The notes beneath the pieces are model-generated. The model was not told the DNA's origin. It saw only the letters and a list, made by a program, of their open reading frames with translations, and made no database searches. Both the position numbers and the translations under genes were made by a program. 11,564 bases of DNA from the NCBI GenBank assembly GCA_030653635.1, contig JAURYZ010000229.1, positions 1 to 11,564 on the forward strand, in the 5' to 3' direction. Position 1 is the stretch's first letter; each line of letters starts with the position of its first letter. Below, piece after piece: positions 5,826 through 11,564 of the stretch. The stretch comes from Coriobacteriia bacterium. GTDB taxonomy: Bacteria; Actinomycetota; Coriobacteriia; Anaerosomatales; JAHIQC01.

Positions 5826-7334
5826 CTACTCTGCGACGATCACCCTGTTCTTACCGCCGCGTTTGGCTGTATACATGACCATGTCGGCCGCCTCAATGAG
5901 CCTCGCAGCACTCGATGCGTTTGTCGGGAACACCGCCACCCCCACCGATACCGACTTGTGTATCGGGGCCAGTCCCTCTGCTCCCACAAACGCGAACTCC
6001 GCCACACTGGCGCGGATCCGCTCGGCAACCGCCCAAGCCCCTTGAGCATCCGTCTCAGGAAGGACGACCACAAACTCCTCGCCGCCGTACCTGGCCGCGA
6101 CGTCCATCTCTCGCAGATTGCCCCGGATTATCTCACTCACAGCCTGGAGCACCTTGTCCCCGCGCGGGTGCCCATAGGTGTCGTTGAACTCCTTGAAATC
6201 GTCGATATCGAGCATGATCAAGGCTAGGTCGTGGTTGAACCGAACGGCGCGTCCGAACTCCTCTTCTAGGCGCTGCTGGAAGTAGCCGTGGTTGTACAGC
6301 TCGGTGAGGCGATCGGTGACCGACAATCGCTCCAGTTCGCCGTGAAGCAACGCATTCTGGAGCGAGAGCGATGACTGGTTCCCGATGACCTGCAGGCGCT
6401 CGAGCTCGACCGGAGTGAGTTCGCGATAGTCCGCAGACGCGACGACCATGACGCCGATAACATGGTCACCGGCGCGCAACTGAACAGCGGCCTGCGAACG
6501 CACGTCCTCTGACTCCCGACACCAGCGTCCCGAGCCCGAGCCGTACGGGACGTCGGGCTCATGAACGAGTCCGCCATTGAACGCCTCGCCCAAAATCGTG
6601 TCTCGCACTGAGATCACCGGATCGAATGCATCTTCTGGCCTGCCTTGACTTGCGCGCAAACGCAGCGTCCAGTCCTCGCGCTCGAACAGGTAGACACAGC
6701 TGATCTCGGCTCCGAGGATGCCGTTGGCGCCATCCACAATCAGCGAGCACACGTCATCCACCGAACTATAGGAAGTCAGTGCTTTGAAGAACTCATGGGT
6801 GAAGAATATCTCGGCGAGACGACTCTCGAGCTCCTCGTTGGCACGCTCAAGAGCCTCCTTGCTCGTCTGCAACCTGCGCTCATGGCTTCGGATCTTGTCA
6901 TACGCAACCTGCAACTCGACAAAGAGCTTCTCCTGCTCCTCACCGCGTTTCTTGGCCACAAGAAGATCCCAGACCAGCTCCGAGCCGCTCGTGCCGACCA
7001 TCTCTATGCCTGCGGGACGCTGCGAATTGAGCGCCGTGTGGACAGCCGGATCGTCGGACATGTCGATGATCAGATCGAGCCCGGGGACCTGATATACCTC
7101 GGTGTAGTCGCGGGTGGCATAGACGCCGAGGTCCTCGGCGAGTCGGGCGGCAGGCGCAGTGGCGTTGGAGCAACACACGGCGGCGACCTCAATGTTGTCG
7201 ACCTCGCTTAGCAAACGCAAGATGGAGGCAGCCCGAAGACTCCCTCCCACGATTGCTATCGTCAGTTGCCTTTCGGCTCCCGCCCTATTGGGTGCGGAAG
7301 CCAACTCCACGTCCTCCACTTGACCGACTCTCAT
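5826..7334 (-). CDS. Diguanylate cyclase with Rossmann, coiled-coil and GAF input domains
   Basis: This 502-residue soluble protein should make cyclic di-GMP from two GTP. Residues about 24-128 form a Rossmann-like domain (LTIAIVGG, AAVCCSNA, GLDLIIDMSDD, IEMVGTSGSELVWDLL) resembling the nucleotide-binding half of Gfo/Idh-type oxidoreductases. Its glycine motif is weak (GGSLRA rather than GxGxxG). A coiled coil (about 132-175), a GAF domain (about 188-325) and a GGDEF domain (about 340-500) follow. The GGDEF domain has the active-site GGEEF (417-421), the metal-binding DIDDFKEFN, and an inhibitory I-site REMD (408-411) five residues upstream. All this predicts an active, product-inhibited cyclase. 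No membrane segment is seen. The ATG at 7334 has only a short AAGG close by; translational coupling to cheD, 18 bp upstream, is likely. Confidence 0.93.
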   Translation of the reverse strand: MRVGQVEDVELASAPNRAGAERQLTIAIVGGSLRAASILRLLSEVDNIEVAAVCCSNATAPAARLAEDLGVYATRDYTEVYQVPGLDLIIDMSDDPAVHTALNSQRPAGIEMVGTSGSELVWDLLVAKKRGEEQEKLFVELQVAYDKIRSHERRLQTSKEALERANEELESRLAEIFFTHEFFKALTSYSSVDDVCSLIVDGANGILGAEISCVYLFEREDWTLRLRASQGRPEDAFDPVISVRDTILGEAFNGGLVHEPDVPYGSGSGRWCRESEDVRSQAAVQLRAGDHVIGVMVVASADYRELTPVELERLQVIGNQSSLSLQNALLHGELERLSVTDRLTELYNHGYFQQRLEEEFGRAVRFNHDLALIMLDIDDFKEFNDTYGHPRGDKVLQAVSEIIRGNLREMDVAARYGGEEFVVVLPETDAQGAWAVAERIRASVAEFAFVGAEGLAPIHKSVSVGVAVFPTNASSAARLIEAADMVMYTAKRGGKNRVIVAE

Positions 7335-7352
7335 TCGCCTTGCGTAAACGTC

Positions 7353-7874
7353 TCACAGTCTGTGGACGCCGTAAAGATAGCTGCGCACAACCATCTCGCC
7401 CGTGTCGAGCCGTAGCTCGAGCGTGCGCGCATGCCTATCACCTGTATCTTCGGCAATCAGCGGTATGTTCAACAGGTCGAGCTGACGCTTCACCTCGGCA
7501 GCATTGCGCTCGCCAATGTGCGCCATAGTACCTTCCGTGCGAAACATGGTCGCCCCTCCGGCCATCTTCGCGACAAGCCGTCGCCGAGGAGAACCGGCCT
7601 CGTGAAGCAGGTGCACCATCTCCGCCACCGCGAACGAAGCGAATCTATGCTCGGTGCCCGGCACCATCGAATCCAGAGTAGTGGGCAGCATGACGTGCGC
7701 CATACCGCCCTGCTTGAGCGCCGCATCCCACAGGCACAGACCAATGCAGGAGCCAAGAGCGGGTGTCATCAAGTAGCGTGGGTGCTGTCCGATAGCAAGT
7801 GCACCGACGCCGACCTCAATCATCTCGGGATGATTGAGGTTTGGAAACAGCGTGTCGTCGAAGTCCGAGCTCAT
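7353..7874 (-). CDS. cheD: Chemoreceptor glutamine deamidase CheD
   Basis: CheD deamidates specific glutamines on chemoreceptors and binds CheC, raising CheC phosphatase activity. The 173-residue product is close to the family length, with a slightly long N-terminus. Key motifs are LGSCIGLCLWD with nucleophile Cys43, GGMAHVMLP with His60, MTPALGSC with Thr37, KMAGGATMF, IGERNAAEVKRQL, and the closing DTGDRHARTLELRLDTGEMVVR. The Cys-His-Thr set looks complete, so it should be active. It begins 2 nt after the cheC stop, without a strong ribosome site, which fits translational coupling and a CheC-CheD complex. The second half of the adaptation pair, cheB, is in the same operon; cheR is not in view. 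Confidence 0.96.
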   Translation of the reverse strand: MSSDFDDTLFPNLNHPEMIEVGVGALAIGQHPRYLMTPALGSCIGLCLWDAALKQGGMAHVMLPTTLDSMVPGTEHRFASFAVAEMVHLLHEAGSPRRRLVAKMAGGATMFRTEGTMAHIGERNAAEVKRQLDLLNIPLIAEDTGDRHARTLELRLDTGEMVVRSYLYGVHRL

Positions 7875-7876
7875 GA

Positions 7877-8488
7877 TTACGCAACGCCGAGTCTGCCGAG
7901 AATGACCTCAAGGCTGTCGGGGTCGGGTAGGAAGAAGAGCATCACTTCGACAGTCGTGCGCTCATCGGAAAAGCTGGTTCGCACTAGCAGCGCCATGTCA
8001 GCGCGCATCCCAGTCTCAAGCGTCGCCACCTGAAGGATCGCTCCGGCCATGTCGAGCACGAACGACGGTGGCGCGGGAAGCAGGTTCATGTCGGTCATAC
8101 GCGCGATGGCGGCCAAGTACGCCGAACTTAGAATCGTGGAGACATGGGTCAGAAGCATCTCCTCGGCATGGCCGAAGGAAACGGTGGTTCCCACCTCGCG
8201 ATTGTGTAGTAGGTCGATGAGAGCAAGGGCCGACTCTCGGGGCGCCATGAGCAGCATGCCGCCGCCGATGTCCCCAAGCAAGCGGCAGTATGCAGCCGCG
8301 ACGAGGCGTTCGGCCCCACCCACGAGCATTGGCACGGCCGAAAACTCGACGAGCTCCAACGTCGGATTGGACAGAGATATCGGCGACCCCGTCATCTGTG
8401 ATAGTGCGGTCGCTGCGTGTCCGGCGCCGATGTTACCGACCTCACGCAACGCGTCCATTTGCATCGCGGACAGGTTCTCGAGCCTCAT
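7877..8488 (-). CDS. cheC: CheY-P phosphatase CheC, second active site altered
   Basis: CheC removes phosphate from CheY-P and is the partner of CheD. The product is 203 residues, normal for CheC. The first phosphatase motif DALREVGNIGAGHA keeps the catalytic Glu16 and Asn19. In the second pseudo-symmetric motif, where one expects ExxN in an EVGNI context, the protein has HVSTI (His115, Thr118), so both catalytic residues are missing. In Thermotoga CheC both sites are intact, and CheX has only one, so single-site activity is plausible. The start is taken as ATG 8488, with GAGGAG 5 nt upstream; an adjacent GTG at 8491 is too close to that site. The ATG overlaps the cheA stop by one base (TGATG), which points to coupling. 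Confidence 0.94.
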   Translation of the reverse strand: MRLENLSAMQMDALREVGNIGAGHAATALSQMTGSPISLSNPTLELVEFSAVPMLVGGAERLVAAAYCRLLGDIGGGMLLMAPRESALALIDLLHNREVGTTVSFGHAEEMLLTHVSTILSSAYLAAIARMTDMNLLPAPPSFVLDMAGAILQVATLETGMRADMALLVRTSFSDERTTVEVMLFFLPDPDSLEVILGRLGVA

Positions 8489-10455
8489 CACAGCTCCTCG
8501 CGTGTCGGGAATATCGTTCGTGTATCAAGAATGAAAGCGATGGTTCCATCGCCCAGGACCGTGGCGCCGCCCAGACCCCGGGTCTGGCGGAACATGCGGG
8601 ACATCGGCTTGACCACGACTTCGGTCCTTCCGTTGAGCTCCCCTACGACAAGCCCCCGTTGTTGGCCGACGTTATCCGCGATGAGAACGATGTGCTCGCC
8701 GTCCTCGGGCATGCGCTTGGGGTCTCCGCCCATATCGAACAGTGAGTCGAGGCGGAACAAAGGCAGCACCTTGCCGTCTCGCATGATCATCACCGGGGCG
8801 TCATCGACAGTATCGAGCCTGACTTCAGCGGGAGACAATGCTTCGTCAACTGAGCTCAGTGGAATTGCAAAGTACCTGCCCTTGGTTGAAACGAGCAGCG
8901 ACTGAATGATGGCAAGGGTCAAGGGCAGCGTGAGAAGGACCTCTGTTCCCATCCCAGGGATCGAGTAGATGTTCACGGAGCCGCCAAGGTGCTCGATCTT
9001 GCCCTTGACCACGTCCATCCCCACTCCTCGGCCGGAGACCTTCGTGGCCTTCTCCGCCGTGGAGAACCCGGGGATGCAAGTCAGGAGAAGGATCTCGTCT
9101 TCCCGGTAGCTGTCGCGAGAGGAATCTTCGACAAGTCCACTGGAGACCGCCTTGGCCCAGACCTTGTTTGCATCGATACCGTTGCCATCGTCCCCGAGCG
9201 TGATTCGCACGAGATCCCGGTCTCTGGTGGCGCTCAGCCTTATGGTGCCATGAGCCGGCTTTCCGATGCCTTCACGCACGTCCGGGGTCTCGATACCGTG
9301 ATCGACGCTGTTGCGCAGGAGATGGACGATCGGATCTCCGATCTCGTCGAGCACCGTGCGATCGAGCTCGATGTCCAGTCCGTCCATATCAAGAACGATC
9401 TCTTTGCCCAGATCCCGAGCCAGGTCACGGACCATGCGCGGGAAACGATTGAAGATGTTACCGACTGGAACCATCCTCGCGTGCATGACTTCATGCTGGA
9501 GTTCGCTGGCCACACCTCTCAGATTCTCAACAGCCTCGGAAAGCTCGCGAGAGCCCGTGGATTCCGCTATCCGCTCCAAACGAGATCGCAATATGACCAG
9601 CTCGCCGACCATGTCCACGATCTTGTCGAGATGCCCGATGGAGACTCGGACAGTCTGAGTCTCAGCGAGCTTGGGGATTTGCGTGCGTGTTCTGGCAGGA
9701 TCGCTCCCTTGGCCTTCGGCGACTGCGGTGCCGGGAGTCTCATCGACAGGAACCTCGAGAGGCGACACGTGGGCGGCCGCAATCTCACTGACGCCCAACA
9801 CCGCACGCTCGACCTCTTCGGCCCGCGCGGTGGTACGGATGACCACTGAGAACTCGCGCTCGAAGCGCTCGTCTTCTATGTCGCGTGCAGACGGAACCGT
9901 CTCGAGAACCAACCCTATATGCGCGAGACGCTTCAAGACCATGTAGGCGCGGACGGCTTTGAGCACGCAACTCTCGTCCAAGACCACTCGTATGCTGAAC
10001 TCATTCTCTCCAGCGGACAACGCACATGTCGCGGGTGAGGCGCTCGCGGACACTACAGCCGGCGCCTCAGCGTCCTCGCCGGTAAGGAAATCGTCGATTC
10101 GGCTGATCACGAGAGTCGGGTCTACCTTCTCGGAGCCGCTCATCTCGTCGCCGATGAGTTCACGCACAACATCCACAGCCTCGAGCATCAGGTCTATAAG
10201 GCCGCTGTCGACTGCACGCGTCCTGCTGCGAACAAGCTCCATGAGCCCTTCCATGCGATGAGTGAGGTCGGCGGTGCGATCGTAGCCCATCGCGGCGGCC
10301 ATACCCTTGAGGCTGTGTGCGCCCCGAAAGACCACCTCAACAGGCTCAAGGTCGCCGGAATTGGACTCCAGTGCCAGCAAACCATCAGTGATCCCTTGGA
10401 TGAACTCCGCGCTTTCAGATGCAAAGATGTCGCGATACGCGTCCATCTCACTCAT
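8488..10455 (-). CDS. cheA: Chemotaxis histidine kinase CheA
   Basis: CheA autophosphorylates in response to receptor arrays and passes phosphate to CheY and CheB. The 655 residues carry all five domains. P1 Hpt (about 1-105) has the phospho-acceptor His47 in FRGAHSLKGMAA. P2, the response-regulator docking domain, spans about 152-236. P3, for dimerisation, spans about 268-330 (HLDKIVDMVGELVILRSRL). P4 ATPase (about 331-512) has N box HLLRNSVDHGIE, G1 GDDGNGID, F/G2 GFSTAE with GRGVGMDVV, and GTEVLLTLPL. P5 CheW-like spans about 515-650. Nothing essential looks missing. The ATG at 10455 overlaps the cheB stop by 4 bases and has AGGGGGG about 9 nt upstream. A longer frame to 10563 would bury itself in cheB and adds a Cys/Arg-rich tail unlike CheA, so it is rejected. 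CheW and CheY must be encoded elsewhere. Confidence 0.97.
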   Translation of the reverse strand: MSEMDAYRDIFASESAEFIQGITDGLLALESNSGDLEPVEVVFRGAHSLKGMAAAMGYDRTADLTHRMEGLMELVRSRTRAVDSGLIDLMLEAVDVVRELIGDEMSGSEKVDPTLVISRIDDFLTGEDAEAPAVVSASASPATCALSAGENEFSIRVVLDESCVLKAVRAYMVLKRLAHIGLVLETVPSARDIEDERFEREFSVVIRTTARAEEVERAVLGVSEIAAAHVSPLEVPVDETPGTAVAEGQGSDPARTRTQIPKLAETQTVRVSIGHLDKIVDMVGELVILRSRLERIAESTGSRELSEAVENLRGVASELQHEVMHARMVPVGNIFNRFPRMVRDLARDLGKEIVLDMDGLDIELDRTVLDEIGDPIVHLLRNSVDHGIETPDVREGIGKPAHGTIRLSATRDRDLVRITLGDDGNGIDANKVWAKAVSSGLVEDSSRDSYREDEILLLTCIPGFSTAEKATKVSGRGVGMDVVKGKIEHLGGSVNIYSIPGMGTEVLLTLPLTLAIIQSLLVSTKGRYFAIPLSSVDEALSPAEVRLDTVDDAPVMIMRDGKVLPLFRLDSLFDMGGDPKRMPEDGEHIVLIADNVGQQRGLVVGELNGRTEVVVKPMSRMFRQTRGLGGATVLGDGTIAFILDTRTIFPTREEL

Positions 10456-11540
10456 GAGACAAGGCCCCCCCTGACGGCGCGGCGTACCTCGGCGGCAACC
10501 AGCCCAACAGGCACGACATACCTGGCGGCGCCCGACTTCACCGCGACACCCGGCATACCCCACACCACACTCGTGGCTTCATCCTGAGCGATCGTCACTC
10601 CACCAGCTTCGCGTATGCCGCCGAGTCCCGCTGCCCCATCAGCGCCCATGCCAGTCAAGATCACCCCGATTGCTTTATCCCCGTACACCTCTGAAAGGCT
10701 GTAGAAGAGCGGATCGGCCGAAGGGCAGACCCCATGCATCGGCGGTGAATCGTCGAAGCGTATCCGAGGCCGGCCACCCAGGTTCTCTACCACCATGTGC
10801 TGCCCATAGGGGGCGAGATACCCCCAGCTAGGTTCGATGGGCATACCGTCCAAGGCCTCGACGACCTCGATCTCGCTGACGCCGGAGAGCCGGCGCGCAA
10901 GCGACGCCGAAAAGCCATGCGGTAGGTGCTGCACGATCAAGTAGCTTGCCGGCAGTGATGCAGGAAGCGCCGAGAACATCCGCTCGAGAGCGGGCGGGCC
11001 TCCGGTAGAAGCTGCCACACCTACGAGAAAGCGCAACTCGGTCGATCGCTCAACCAAAGCTGCTGGCGGCTCTTGACCCACAATGCCGAGCCCCGCCTCG
11101 TCCCTTTTGGGCTGGTGCATCACGGACGCGAGATGGATGGGGTCGATGCGGGCAGCAGTGCGGATCTTCTTGAGTAGGACTTCAGATAGCTCGGCCAAAG
11201 AACTCGCGACGCCGGACTTGGGCTTTGCTAGAAAGTCCACGGCTCCCAAAGCGAGCGCCTCGTAGGTCACGTCCGGATTATCGAGTGTGCTCAGCATGAT
11301 CACTCGCGCGCGACACTGCCTCTTGATGTGCGGGAGTGCCTCAAGACCGGTGAGTTCCGGCATCTCGATGTCCATGGTGATCACGTCGGGCGACAGCGCC
11401 TTGGCCTGGTTTATGGCCTCAACCCCTGTCTTGGCCGTGCCCACAATAACGATACGAGGGTCTACAGACAACGCGCGCGTCAACATCTGACGGATGAGCG
11501 CCGAGTCGTCCACGATGAGTACTTTGATGGTCGAAGGCAT
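10452..11540 (-). CDS. cheB: Chemoreceptor methylesterase CheB
   Basis: CheB removes methyl groups from receptor glutamates (and can deamidate glutamines) once phosphorylated by CheA. The 362-residue product has an N-terminal receiver domain (about 5-120) with Asp11 and Asp12, phospho-acceptor Asp57 in TMDIEMP, Ser84 and Lys106. A linker (about 125-168) follows, then the methylesterase domain (about 170-355). The Ser-His-Asp triad can be read as Ser in AASTGGP, His in VQHLPHGF and Asp in TGMGADGA. The usual G before AST is A here (VAASTGGP), a mild change. No clear Shine-Dalgarno is visible in the 24 bases left upstream of the ATG, so coupling to an upstream che gene outside the window is likely. 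Confidence 0.97.
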   Translation of the reverse strand: MPSTIKVLIVDDSALIRQMLTRALSVDPRIVIVGTAKTGVEAINQAKALSPDVITMDIEMPELTGLEALPHIKRQCRARVIMLSTLDNPDVTYEALALGAVDFLAKPKSGVASSLAELSEVLLKKIRTAARIDPIHLASVMHQPKRDEAGLGIVGQEPPAALVERSTELRFLVGVAASTGGPPALERMFSALPASLPASYLIVQHLPHGFSASLARRLSGVSEIEVVEALDGMPIEPSWGYLAPYGQHMVVENLGGRPRIRFDDSPPMHGVCPSADPLFYSLSEVYGDKAIGVILTGMGADGAAGLGGIREAGGVTIAQDEATSVVWGMPGVAVKSGAARYVVPVGLVAAEVRRAVRGGLVS

Positions 11541-11564
11541 CGGCCGCGCCAGACTCAGGTTGCT

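Noticed and set aside
8989..9849. Long plus-strand open frame (286 codons) opposite cheA
   Set aside because: It is antisense to well-conserved CheA domains, its protein has no recognisable motif, and codon bias in high-G+C genes readily leaves such frames open.
10456..10563. N-terminal extension of cheA
   Set aside because: It overlaps cheB by over 100 bases and encodes a Cys/Arg/Gly-rich stretch foreign to the Hpt domain; the ATG at 10455 has a ribosome site and the classic ATGA overlap.

Overview
All eleven complete genes lie on the minus strand, so transcription runs from high to low coordinates. The sequence is moderately high in G+C by eye and gene-dense, and no stretch over about 90 bases lacks a gene. 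Several traits suggest a deep-branching, probably anaerobic, single-membrane Actinomycetota, such as a Coriobacteriia or OPB41-type relative: a CwlM-like protein, a RipC/CwlO-like NlpC/P60 hydrolase, an ECF sigma factor with a BldN-like promoter, type IV pilus machinery, and a B12/radical SAM enzyme of the BchE type. This placement is inference; no rRNA or other taxonomic marker is present.

Region 1 (about 11540 to 4558) reads as one tight operon. It encodes cheB, cheA, cheC, cheD, a Rossmann-coiled coil-GAF-GGDEF diguanylate cyclase, a small winged-helix protein and a CwlM-like peptidoglycan-binding protein. Junctions are a 4-bp overlap, a 1-bp overlap, then gaps of 2, 18, 21 and 23 bp. The operon combines a chemosensory core (kinase, methylesterase, CheY-P phosphatase, receptor deamidase) with c-di-GMP synthesis and a possible cell-wall regulator. 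CheY, CheW, CheR, receptors and flagellar genes are not in view and may lie beyond 11564.

Region 2 (about 4474 to 2187) holds a secreted coiled-coil NlpC/P60 hydrolase, apparently with its own extended -10 promoter and a CTG start, followed by a PilT-type retraction ATPase. PilT beside the che genes suggests the chemosensory system may steer twitching motility, but this is not shown by the sequence.

Region 3 (about 2172 to 1) holds a BchE-like cobalamin-binding radical SAM enzyme behind a sigma-A-type promoter with a perfect TATAAT. An ECF sigma factor follows behind a promoter resembling the BldN consensus, which suggests autoregulation. A further gene, possibly the anti-sigma factor, starts at 19 behind an ideal Shine-Dalgarno and runs off the window.

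The items most worth a second look are the Rossmann-GAF-GGDEF fusion, the decayed-amidase CwlM-like protein, the CheC with one intact active site, and the BldN-like promoter. I found no CRISPR, transposon, rRNA, tRNA, riboswitch or convincing terminator.
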